Source: Himantopus leucocephalus (Eukaryota; Chordata; Aves; Charadriiformes; Recurvirostridae). From it: a stretch of DNA of 64,000 bases. Position numbers and translations under genes: made by a program. The notes beneath the pieces are model-generated. The model was given only the letters and a program-made list of their open reading frames with translations. It ran no database searches and was not told where the DNA came from. This document shows, piece by piece, positions 29,771 to 41,800 of the stretch. The stretch spans positions 1,307,295 to 1,371,294 of the forward strand of contig RSEF01000020.1 of assembly GCA_003993805.1 (NCBI GenBank), given 5' to 3'. Numbering within the stretch: the stretch's first letter is position 1; each line of letters opens with the position of its first letter.

Positions 29771-32700
29771 TAACGGTCTTACCATCCGGTCTGTCTAGAA
29801 TGGTAACTGAGCTGGGGGCTGCCATTTCCAGACAGCTCACCTTCCTTCTGCTGGTGGGGACACCTGGAAGCAGCTCATAGCTCCTTGCTACTATGGCTCA
29901 CAATAGTCGGTGTTTAGAGCCCCTTTGATATAGCGGCCTACCTTTCTTGGCACTGACTCCAGGTCTCCTCCTCTTAGCATATCTCAGTATTTAGAGTGAG
30001 AAGCTGCTTTCCTTTGGCCACCTCACGGGCTCTGATGTTAGGTAGAAATGGCAGAGTCTGACTGTTGCTGTCGGTGTTGGCATGTGTTTGTCAACTGCGA
30101 AATGAGTAAGGCTGAAGCTTTCCTCTGCAACTTCTGTAACTCGTTTTTCTTTCATTCCAGTGGAATTCTGGTTTATATTGGTGATCTTGATGTGTGTTAC
30201 GTGTTAAAAATTGCTTAGAGCTAAACAAGAAAAAGAATCCAGTCTCTGTGTAATCCAAATTGTTAAATGGGAAACATACTGGTACAGCATTGGGGGTTGT
30301 GGTATGCCAAAGAGGATTAGAGACAGAGAGCAGAACAGGGTACGGCTAACGGTGGTGTGTGACCTCTTAGAGAAGTTGCATTGAAGCTTGGGAACTGGAA
30401 GGTGGCAAACGTGTGATACCCGTTCGAAACAAGGGTTTCCGAACTCGTGAGATGGGCCTATGTACAAGGAAAACAAACTATAATAAAGAATGGAATTAGT
30501 AGAAACATGGATATGTGATACCATGAGAGAGCATAAACTTGGTGTTTTGATGTCAAGTGATGTCTTACAAGACCTGTGGAGTTCTTTAAAGGAGTCCGCA
30601 GGGATGTGGAGAAGGTCTGTTGTAGTGCTATTTGCATTTCCGAAAGGCATTGGGCGGGGGTTTGTGCCAAAGGCTTTTAAGGACCCTGGGTGAGCGATCC
30701 CATGGAACGAGAGGGAAGCCCTGTTATGCGCTCGAGGATGGGGAAGAAACTCAGAGTAAACAGTTAGATTTTCCAGGAGTTTCACAGGGAGCTCTGTGGG
30801 AGCCACAGCGTTCTCCATTATTGTGTCCTGTTTAGGAAAGGCAGTGGATTAGTGCAGGGAAATCTGCCCACACTGGCTTATTCTGACTAGTAAGGATGAG
30901 GACTGACTGATGGGTTGATAGAAAGGTAAATTCAGTGCAGCTGAACGTGAAGTGGAGCATATTGTGGTTAACAATCCAAATTTTACACCTGTAGTGATGA
31001 CCTCTGAGCAGCACAAGAGCAAATTCTCGTCCTGCAGGTACGTATTTGAACAAAGACTTGTGCTGAGTCATCAGTAACAGTCAAAAAAGCAAACTGAATG
31101 TTTGGAGTGAATTAAGAAAAGAAAGCCCAAACAAAGCATCATTATCTGTAAATCCATGGTGCATCTTTATCTTAAGTATTATATGTAGGTTAGATGCGAG
31201 TGTTGCACAGCGGTTGCTAAGCTTTTCTGCAAATATATATTGTGGCGTAATGCTTATCTACTTCGTTGTTCATTACATTTTGGTTCTTCTGTAAACTTAA
31301 GGACTCCAAAAGAAGCCGGGGGAAAGGAGGGGTGAGGTTCTCGTGCTATTGCCAATTCCTTCCCGTGAGAACCTGCCGAGCAGTGTCGGAGCTTGCAGTG
31401 TGCAGGGCCACAAGGATGAGACCATGAGAACAACGGCGTGAAACAGCAAGGGAGAAATGACAGCTCAGGTGAAGGGTTACAGAAGGGCGGAATTGCCAGT
31501 GGCCAGCCCTTGGCATTACACAGCTAGAGGCACTTAAAGCACAGTGCAGCGCTTGACCGACCCTTGTTATGCACTCTATCTCAAAGGCAGCATTCTCTAG
31601 TGGCGATGCCAAAAGAAGGTGTTAAGGAATAGTCAGTCAAATCAAGTCGTATGTCCCCAGTGCTGCGTATCGCTACCGCTGCTTCTCGGGTTTCTTAAGA
31701 ATGAAATTGCTGAACTGTGAAGCACTGGGTTCCATACGACGGCTGTGTGTCACCTTTGCTGTCGGGCAGTGGAAGGCAGCACATCATGGATTACAGAGGG
31801 TTGCGGGAACGATCTGAGGAACTGTAGCCGATTCCAGCTGTGCTAGACAACTAAGTGTGATACTATGAGAAAGGTGGGAGTCAAGCCCCAGGATGAATGT
31901 GACAGGATGGAGAAGAGTTGTCCAGAGGTTTTGAGGGAGGAATGAACGTCTCGCAACCCAGGGTTCAGTGAAGAAGTCATAGGGTGTGTACCTTTGGCTG
32001 CCATAGTGGGCTTTAATGTCCAAAAACTTTTGTCAGGATTCTTCACAGAGGTTTTTAAAAATCTGAGTCGTCATGGTGTGAGATGGGAGATCCCTTTGAG
32101 GTTTAATGACTAACTAGAAGTTAGGAACAACTAATCCCTCTTACAGTGGAGGCCCAGCGCTGTTCCGACTAGTGATTGTGTATCCCAGCACATTTCTAAC
32201 TTACCTGGAAAAATGAACCTACTTTACTGGTGATGCAATTATTCGAAGTAGTCAAAAACAAACAGAAGCAGAATGTTGAGTGCAGTATAGTGTATGTGGT
32301 GGGCCGCTCGCTGGAGGGGCTGCAACTGCTGCGCTCCAGGTGAACGCGTGCCAGGACTCCCCCCTGGCTGTACAAATGGCCCGTACTGCCGAGTGGCGTG
32401 TATCACGCCGGGAGCACACCAGGAGGGGCCTCTTGCTTAGGGGATCTGAGTTGAATAAGCACTGCTGTTCCCTGCTCCCCTGTGGTGGCAGTAGGTCCTG
32501 GTGCTGCATGTCTGGATGGTGTTGCCCGTCCATGGGGACGCTTTAGCTGTGCTGATGGGAGGCAGACCGGGTCGATGCTCTGCTGATCGGGTGCTGTGTT
32601 TCTGTAGCATAATCCAGGATGCCAGCAAAGAGCTCGGGTGTGGGACTATTAAGGAACTATCCCTTACCTGAATACTGATGTTTGTCCGTGGATCCAGGTG

Positions 32701-33240
32701 ACCCCAGGACTGCACAGGTGCTAATCTTAACACAAGAGAGATGACAGTGGCGTGAATGTGACTCTGCTCGGGGAAGGTGGGTCAACCGCTCACCTACCTG
32801 CCCCAGTCCCCCCAGTGCCAACACAGGTAACTGTAGAGGGCTGTTTCTCAGCCCCTTAAACACCTACACAAATACCACACAGCCCTGCAAAGCTCCGGTA
32901 CGTAACAGCTGCACCTGGAGCCAGTTACGAAGCAGTTAGAAAAGGCACCAAACTATTTGTCTGGTTCTTTGAAACAGCAGTTTTTTGAGGAGGGCTGAAT
33001 TTTGGCAGTACAGGGCAGGCAGCTTGTCTCCTCGCAGCGGGGTGCCTGGCTCCGCAAGGCAACACGTGCTGCCTGAGGAAATGGCTCAGCTTGCTCCAGA
33101 CCTGCACAGCTCCTAACTCAGTATAGGGCTTTGAACAGACCGAAAAAAAAAAAAAAAAATCTACCTTTGGGCAGGAGGGGAAGAAAATACAAACAAAACC
33201 AGACATTTCTCTAGGTTGTAAATTTTTTTTTTTTTTTTTT
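29770..33240. other. EIF6-MMP24 intergenic region
   Basis: The two genes are convergent here. Apart from the CR1 copy at 30.4-31.2 kb I see no gene. Open frames of 60-200 codons on the minus strand (for example 30204-30818) overlap the sense CR1 and have no protein-like pattern. A-rich (33143-33159) and T-rich (33223-33241) tracts close the region. Confidence 0.5.
30420..31200 (+). mobile_element. Ancient CR1 LINE, sense orientation
   Basis: GAAAGGCATTGGGC...GCCAAAGGCTTTTAAGGACC matches the nucleotide text of the CR1 RT block KAFDxVPHQRLL. Further on, CAGTCAAAAAAGCAAACTGA, ATGTTTGGAG, ATTAAGAAAAG and AAATCCATGGTGCATC match the known amniote CR1 stretch AVKKANRML...IKK...KSMVRP. Many indels; no open frame remains. 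Confidence 0.75.
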
Positions 33241-33259
33241 TNGGCTGTTGGAAGTTGCT

Positions 33260-35465
33260 CAAAGGTTTGGGCTGTCGCGGTCCCAGAAGAGATGGCAGCG
33301 TACAGATGAGTTCGATGTGCCATGTGGCTGTGGCGTTCATAGTGTGCATTCTACCACATACATAGTACACATAGCAACGTACGGAGTAGCATGTGTGTGG
33401 GGGTGTCTAATTAGTAGCTCCGATTTCATTTGGTCCTTTGCACTCCTTCACCCATCATGAGACATTATCACATTTTTTTCACTAAAATTCAAAGTTTTGC
33501 ATCTACTAGTTTCTCACTTATTTTGTAATATGTTTGTAATATTATTTTTTTTTAAATGTTTAAACACAATAAACAGCTTGGCTACGGAAATCAATTATGA
33601 AGGACAAAATACAGTTTGAGACCACGTGTTATGCAGTCCTAGTGGGCTTCGCTAGAAGTATCTATTTGTCTACCCTGCTTCACCATAGCAATATTTGAGC
33701 ACTGGTTCAAAATTCAGAATGGTGACAATCTTTCTGCTTCTTCATTCCTCATCATTGTAATGCGGAATATTTTTAGCATGTTTGTCATCCTTGGATTATT
33801 TTTTTTTTCCATAGCTGACATTTTAAAAGCTATAATTAATTTTGATACTAACCGGACATTCTGTGCATTGCACTTCCATTGCACTGAATGAAATTCAGTT
33901 ATAGGCAGAGAGAGGGCTTATGCTCATCACCCGTTCCTTATAGGGAGCGTGCAAAGCAGTTCATGTGCTTGCTTGAATGGCACTTTGTACAGGGCTGGAC
34001 TTCACCATTGCATCGCACTGCTACAAACTCTTCTTCCACTCTGATTTAACATGGTAGAAATACCAGCATCAACAACAAAATGGACTAAGTTTGTGGTTAG
34101 GAAACAGCATCCTCAACCCTTCACAACTGTAAGAAGGATAAGCAGAAGCAACTGTTGTAGGAAGAGACTTGCGAAAAGTTACTAGCCAAAAGTTCAGGTA
34201 TTTATCTAGCCTTTACCTGATTTTTAGGTCTCTGTCAAATGGGGCTAGTGATGAACTCATTCTACTGTGCGGCATGCTTCCTTTGGTCCTTGCCAAATAT
34301 TTGCCTGTGAAGAAGTGAGCAAAAACAAAAAACAAATTTCGAAGGCATACAATGTTTGTAACATCTACAGGGATTGGATTTAGTTTTATAAACAGGCCTA
34401 ATTCTTACTGTACCTTGACTATTTCAGCAAAATATAATGACAATCTCACTCCAAACAAACATTTCCAGTCTCCTGAAACCCAACATACAAATTCCACAAT
34501 CTAGTTATACATGCCACGTAACAACAATTCATCTTTTTCCAACATCTTACCGGGGGCAGAGTGCAGTCTACGTCTATACATATTTTTCGGTATATCGATA
34601 ACCATTGGTTCACTCTTTCTTGCTGATGGGAGCTTAAAACAACATCATATGACATATTTAAATATTTCTTTCATGAATGGCTCCCCAAACAAAAACATGT
34701 GTTCCCATGACTGTTTTTTATTTTAGACCCAATTACTTTGTCTTCAGTTTGTCCCAATCTAGGGCTTGGTGTTGCCAGGTAACGTTATGGTGTCTGGTTT
34801 GGTGCTTCTCGAGCTGTTGCTCTGCACTCGTGTACCTCTTCGAGTGCTTAGTGGTTCCTCATGCACTGTGCTGAGTGGCGGCGTCGATTAGTTATGAATG
34901 TACAAAACATCTGACCAGCAGGTATTGGAAAATCGTATCCAGGTAATTCCCTGGATTTTGTAATAAACTAAGAAGATCTTTTAGAATGGTTCAGCATCAG
35001 AATGTCTTCTGCTTACGATACTGAATTGTTCCTGTTCATAGATTTCATGATCTTAATTCATTTATGAGACAGCTATTAAAAAAATGGTTCTGTTCAGAGG
35101 TGGTTTAGCTACACTGGAGAATGCTGGGTTTAACAGGGAGCACTGGTGCAGGGAACTGAAGGAAGTTTCCCAGGTCAGTTGAAACCTGTCTTGAAGACTC
35201 CGATGTTAGCAGAGTGAGCCTGCGGAGGATGGCACACCGAGACTGACGCGCGACTGAGGCAGTAAGAAGGAAAGAGGCTCCACACTGCAAGGCTGCCTGT
35301 ATTTTTTCCAGTTTTCCTGCTTCTTTCGGTCCCAGGCTGTCCAAAACTTGTAGGTCACTGAAGTAGTTTTGTTTGATAGGCTTTTGAATGCATTTTTTTT
35401 CCTTTTTTTTTTTTTTTTCCGTAGTCCTCATCAGATCAATGAGTTGAAATGTGCAGCAGGCTGTG
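33260..35465 (-). other. MMP24: Probable MMP24 3' UTR
   Basis: AT-rich, repeat-poor sequence immediately 3' of the MMP24 stop codon on its strand, with no coding frame of note. Long 3' UTRs are known for this gene in mammals. A minus-strand AATAAA (TTTATT on the + strand) occurs at 34717-34722 but the true end is not determined. Confidence 0.45.
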
Positions 35466-35803
35466 TCATACCCATTCCTGGACAGGTCTTTTGTAATACA
35501 CAACATTTTGCTGCACCTCTTTGTTTTTAAACTGGAAGATCGTGTATACCAAGACAAGGATACACAGAGACAAAATGCAAGGGATCACAACTGCGATTGC
35601 ATTGACAGTGCTAGGCACATCGTTTATTGTCACCATAATATCCACATCGTCGTGGGGGAGGCGTCTGTCTTTGCTTCGTTCCACATCCTTCTGGTTACAG
35701 CCCATCCAGTCTTTGAGGATTGACCTGGGGTAGCCTGGCTCCACGCTCAGCCTCTGGTTATCGAACTTCCAATACTCCTTCCCTTTGTAAAAGTAGGTAT
35801 AAA
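35466..35803 (-). CDS. MMP24: MMP24 last exon: hemopexin end, stem, TM, PDZ tail
   Basis: Begins after CTCCTAG with two bases completing a codon. Encodes [16 protein letters not shown]...[15 protein letters not shown], closing the fourth hemopexin blade. The stem holds [10 protein letters not shown], where mammalian MT5-MMP is shed by proprotein convertases. The transmembrane helix lies at about 35530-35606, followed by 20 cytoplasmic residues ending EWV and TGA (35466-35468). Confidence 0.96.
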
Positions 35804-38800
35804 CTAGGAGACAAAACAGAGAGCATTTCTTAATGAGCTGTGCTTGCGTGAAGCTGTGCGGAGCGCCCGAAGGGCTGGGGGTGGCAGCTGCCTGCGCCAA
35901 TGAAACGCATTCAGCCGGGGCATCCCAAAACCACTGAAAAGTGAAGGTGGTTTTGGAGCTAGGATTTCAAGGAGAAGCCATAACCCTGGCTTATGGGTGC
36001 AGTGTTGCCCACAGAGCACCGTTCCCCTTGGCCAAGACAAGCTGTGAATAAAAAACCCCAACTAAGTTTAAAGTAAGTGTTCGGCAGTGAGTTATTTTTA
36101 CTAAAGCATCTGTAAATATGGGCTCATCATGACCAAGCAATTAACATAACTTACAAGAGGTAACGGGCACAAACTTGATCATTGGAAGTTCTGTCTTAAC
36201 ATGAGGAAGGACTTCGTCCCTTTGAGGGCGGCAGAGCCGCCCAGAGAGGTGGGGGAGTCTCCCACTCCGGAGCCATTCCAAACCCGCCTGGACGCCGTCC
36301 TGTGCCACTGCTGGAGGTGACCCTGCTCTGGCAGGGGGTGGCACTGGGTGAGCTCCAGAGGGCCCTTCCAACCCTGACCGTTCTGTGGTTCTGTGATAAC
36401 CTGCAGAAGGACAGTGTGTGCCTGGGTGCAATAGTGTTTGAAAGAACACTCAAGGTTTCTGTTCACCCAGCCTAAGGGAGCAGATGCTGAATAAGATGAG
36501 TCCTGGCCACAGAATCCAGAAGATTTTTGCCTTTATTAAGGAGCAGTCTTGTCCTGCTGCTAATAAAAGGCTGGTGGTTTATGCTACATGTTGGCTGAAG
36601 TACCCATCTCCCCACATGACTCCTTTTCTAATCACTCTCAAGTGATTAGAAAAAAAAAAAAAGGAAAAAAGGAGAAGGGAACGGTGGTGAAAGCGTTGGG
36701 GGTCCTGCATCTGCCCTCCCGCCTGGCTGGCTCCCACTGGGGTCCTCCAGCCCAGCCCTACAGCACTCGTCTCACACCGCAGCCCCAAATTTAGGCACGG
36801 CCTCAACAGCACAAGCCCCTTCCCTTCTTTCCCCAACTGGAAGAAGAGGAAGAAATCTTCACATCAGAGAAAGAAATGTGTTGGAAGGAGCCGCTGGAGG
36901 TCCAAGCCCCTGCTCAGAGCATGGCCAACTTCAGAGGTCATCAGGCAGGCTGGAGCCTGCGGCAGTGACTGAGCTCACTACAGGTAAGAAACTAGGAGGA
37001 AAATGTAAGTTACGGCATCCTCACAATCAGGGCCCAGGAAAACTCGGGTAGGGACTGTTGTGACAGCAAAACCAGAACAAGTCCCCTTCCCATCTCCCCG
37101 AGCTGGCATTACGATGGTGTGGTTAAGCAGTTGAGGGGGTATGTGGGTTGGGATAAGGGTCAGGAGGGATCCCAGACCACCGGTGCTCGCAGGGGCCAGT
37201 GTGACCCTAGGGCTTCTGAGACTTGATTCCTATCTCCAGAAATATTCGGAACACCCCACATCCGACAACCCAACTCCCACGGCAGACAAGGTGTTACCGA
37301 TCTAACAGGCGTACAACGGCAGATACATACAGCCTTCTTTGCTGAGAAACGCTCCCTGTGGAGCCTGAGGGATTCCTCTCCACACGGTGATGGGCTTTGG
37401 GTAGCCTGGGTCCGTTGCTCTCTTGTCCTCGTTGTACCTCCAGTACCTGTCGCCTTTGAAGAAGTAGGTTTTGCCTACCGGCTCCCACCGCAGAGCCGTG
37501 TCGATGCCTTCCCGGGGTAGACAGCTCCCCAGCTCCACCAGGCTGTGTGGGTAGCCTGGTTCTGCTGTCACTTCTTTAAAAACCCAGTATTTGTCTCCTA
37601 GAGATGAACGGGGACACAAACAACAAACAGATTTCACTAATTAGTAGTTGAATCGGTATAAATATAAAATAGCCCCAATGAACCACAGCATGTTGAGAAC
37701 TTCCAGGCTTAACTGTATTATGTAAAAAAGCTGCTCCTCCTCTTCATTTTGACCCTGAAGCCTCCTGACTTCATTTGCTGCTCCTCAGCTCTTGTTTTGG
37801 TACAGACGTTAAACCACCCTCTCCCATTCACCTTCTCCAGGCCAGTCATGATTTCAAAGCCCTCTCTCCTACCCTGCCTCTGTCATCCCTCATTCTGGCT
37901 GGGGAGCTCCTTGCAGGACATCAGCCCGTACTTCTTGATTATTTCTGTTGCCGTTCCCTGAGCCTTCTCAAGTTTTAGTACAGTTTACTGAGCTGAGGGA
38001 CTGAAGCTGCAGACATAAAATTCAGAAGAGCCGGTAGGGTGGTTTTGTACGGGGGAATGCCAATGCTTTCCAGCCACTCTTCCTTGCTTACAACTCGCTC
38101 TCAAGTGACAGGATCCTGTTCAGACACTGTCACAGCACAAGGAGGTAATGTGGGCCCTGGCATAAAGTTGATCATTTTGTCTCTTTAGGAGACAACTGTC
38201 CAGAAACGTGGTTTGGGAGTGCCCTCTAACTGGAAAGGTCCTAATGCCAGATAGGCTGGAGACTGACACTCCCTGGGAAACAGGAGCTATTTCTTGTCAT
38301 CACATGGAAGCCAACTTCCACTAATCAATATTAGCTTTATACAGAGCTCGTCCTGGCAAGGCCAGCCCACACTAAACTATATTTTAAGGATTAGTGGCTG
38401 CTTGAAGTGTCCCCCTGGAAAAGGACAAGGATGCGGCATACCTGTTTTCACCCTCTTCGTGCCATAAAAGGAGTGGGATGTGAGGCAGGTGCGGTAGGCT
38501 TGTACTGAGATGTACTGTACCTTTGAAGAAAACGAATTTCCCATCAGACCGCTCATAGGCTGCATCAATCTTTGCGGGGAGGCCTTTCCAGAACTGCTCG
38601 ATCTGCATGGGATATCCCTCCTGCACTCGGTTGTTGCGCAGACGCCAGAACCAGCGATCCTGAGAAAACCAGAAGCGTCTTCAGACTGAGTATTTTTATC
38701 TTGCAGTCAAATCAGGCTGGGCGGCCAGCATCAAGCATTGTTAATCCCTGCCTAGGCCCCGTAACCATTACAGACAGAAGTCCTGGCTCAGATGACAGCT

Positions 38801-41800
38801 CCAGCCCAGCCCAACACTGTCTCCAGTGAGGGAAGCGCTTCGTGGGGAAGATGGCAGCCAAAAGGGCGAGAAGTTGATTGCTGGTGCTGTGAAAAAGGGT
38901 GGAAAGAAGGAGAGGAAAAAGGAGCAGGGGGAAGCAAGTCCACAGTTATAAGCGTTGGGAACTCATTTGTGAGTGACCTCTCTGCGTGTCTCATCACTGA
39001 GGTGTCACCATTGTCCTGGTACAACTGGTGCTCAACTATCAGACCCCATACAGCCTTAACATTACCTGGTGACTGTGTGCAGCACACAGTGTCCAAAGGC
39101 ACAAAGGAGTCATTCCATATCCCTTTAGATACGAGATCATTAGTTAAAGCCGTAGCAGATGCTCAGGGATGAGTAAGAGCAGGACAAAGCCTGTGAGGCT
39201 TCTCCCAGACACTGTCCCAGCCTTCAGCTATTTTCAGTTCAGGCATTTTCTGCAACTGATATGGTTTGTCCACTTAATGACCTTCAATAAATCCCTCTCC
39301 ACGCTCACACCCGTTGGGCAGAGTGAAAGCTATAGGTATTTTGGGAATGGGACCACGAATTTCCCTATTCAAGGCACTCCAACATGGGTTATTGAGCAAA
39401 GCCTCTCCTGCCTCCCTGGCTGTACCTTACAAGCAAGGTTGACTCAAACTCCTCGAGAGCTTCAGGTAGGCGGAGTGCTCCCCGAAGCCCAGGGTTCAAT
39501 GCGTGCCATCTCTGGAGGCAACGAGGCTTAATCCCTGGTTAGGTACCGGTATCGCTTTCTGGCTTTACAGGTGGTTCCTCTCTGAGCTTGATGGTGTCTG
39601 AATTCTCTGCCAGTGCATCCAGTTCACACTTTGGTGCACAGCCTACCTGGGCGTTCTGTGAATCCCATCAGGCACTCCTTCCAAATATTACAGAGCCAAT
39701 CTGCTTACAGTTCCTGCTAATATTGCTCATTCATCAACCTCAGAGGAACAGAGCTATTTTCACAGATCTTTCAAATCTCGCTACCTGATACTTCTATCAA
39801 TCTTTTCCAGCAATAAAACTAAAGACAGACTCATGGGTAAGCAGGAATTCTTAGTACCTTGAAAACAAACATTTCTCCTCTAAAGAGAGCCACGGTGTTA
39901 AAGTTGCCATCACAGATGTTCGGTTTTGTGCCAGGAGGAGATGGCCTATCACCCAGAGGAGGACTAGGAGGTCTTGGCTGTCTCTCATGTTTTCTTTCTG
40001 AAGTGGAGTGAATTCTGCGAACAGGAAGAGTCGGTAAAGGCCTGGTTGGCTCCAGGGGCTCAATAGGAGGACCTAGAAGTGAAAAGAAAAATGTTTAGCA
40101 AAGTGGACAAGTTTGGATTCGCTGTGCTTCCCTTGTGGGTTTTGAAAGGCAACGGGCTGGATGAATGGCACTATGAGGAATCTACATACTCCTTACGCAG
40201 AGCTCATTCCCTAGAAATGGGCAGCAGAACAAGATGAATCCACACATGACAGATATCCCAAAACAGATGAGCAATAAGAACTGGAAAAGAGCCAGTGTGT
40301 TTTTGCAGGTCTTCCCAAGGCGGCTGGAGCTAAAAGGAAGGAGGAGCCACACCAATCATGTTCCCAACTGAAAAGAAAGGTAATAATCCTTGAATATTTA
40401 ATAGACCATTAAAAAAAAAAAAAAACAAACCAAAAACCAAAACAACAAAAAACCAAAACCCAAAGCAAAACCAGAAGAACGTGAGGATGTGAAAATCAAT
40501 GCTACAATCTAAGGGGAACTGCAGGGGAATTTAGAAATTAGAAAGCAATTATTACAGTTTAGTCACCAATCTTTGCTATCAGAACACCGTGGGCACTCTG
40601 ATGAACCGCCGTGACAAGGGACCGTGCTCTCATTCAAGTGATGCCCCTCACAAGCACAGCTCCCCCCTTTGAGCCTTACCCAGCTCAGCTTTGAGATCTG
40701 CTTTTAAACCCACTCTGCCACAGGACGATTTCACTAAGTGATAAAATTTGGACCAAATCTAATTAAAAGAGTCATACCTTTCTTGTTGCTTCTCAGAGAA
40801 GGCCACAAGTTAGTATGGCAATAAGCAGAAAGCTACGAGAAGCAAGAGATTTTGCNNNNNNNNNNNNNNNNNNNNNNNNNNNNNNNNNNNNNNNNNNNNN
40901 NNNNNNNNNNNNNNNNNNNNNNNNNNNNNNNNNNNNNNNNNNNNNNNNNNNNNNNTAGGATGGATATTAGGAAAAATTTCTTCACAGAAAGGGTTGTTGA
41001 GCATTGGAACGGGCTGCCCAGGGAAGTGGCAGAGTCACCATCCCTGAAGGTACTGAAAAGATCGGTAGATGTGGTGCTGAGAGATGTGGTTTAGTGGTGG
41101 GTTTTGGTGGTGTTAGGTTGGTGGTTGGACTTGATGATCTTAAAGGTCCCTTCCAACCTAGACAATTCTATGATTCTATGTGCTTTTGAAGAGGTGTGCC
41201 GTCGTTTGCAATTTCTGTGCTTTGATTCACACCGAAGTTCACGGAATGTATTCTTTTTGGACAAAGCTAAACGTGAAGATGCACTTCTGGAGCGCATCTA
41301 GCACACTGCAGCTGCAAACAGACATCACAGGGCACAGCCAGAGCTAACCCACAATAACCACCCCCTTCCCCGAAGTGCATAGTCCCCAGCACTCTACTGA
41401 ACACCACCCCTAAATACTGCTGTATCTACAGATGTGCCACTATTATTCTTGCTAGCAGCCACAGACATTGTCTGCTGTAGGCAATGCTGCGGTGTGAAGC
41501 ACATGGCCTGGGCAGAGGCATCTCCTCCAAGGAGCAGCACGCGAGCTGGCACTTCTGCTCAGGCTGGAAAGCTCGGGGAGGTGGGATTGAGTTGGTACAG
41601 TGGGATCTGCTGCAGAGGAAGGGATGGGAAGGGGGAAAGAGGTCCCAGGCAGGTCTTACCCCAAGAAAGGCGGAGTTCTGGTTCATTCAGGTGGGACATG
41701 GGAGCAGTGTTCAGCTCCTGCTTTGGCGAATTAAAGGAGCAGGAATCTGGTAACCTGTTTCAGCTGCCAAAAATGGCACTTGGTGCCAGTTATAGTACCT

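Larger units (their letters stand above)
35804..39857. other. MMP24 introns 6-8 (distal)
   Basis: Introns between the four 3'-most exons. They hold a sense-numbered CR1 at 36181-36402, a possible small CR1 piece at 36850-36975, an A-rich tract at 36649-36675 and otherwise nothing identifiable. Confidence 0.5.

Noticed and set aside
30204..30818. 204-codon minus-strand frame
   Set aside because: Overlaps a sense-oriented ancient CR1; the translation is the antisense of repeat sequence.
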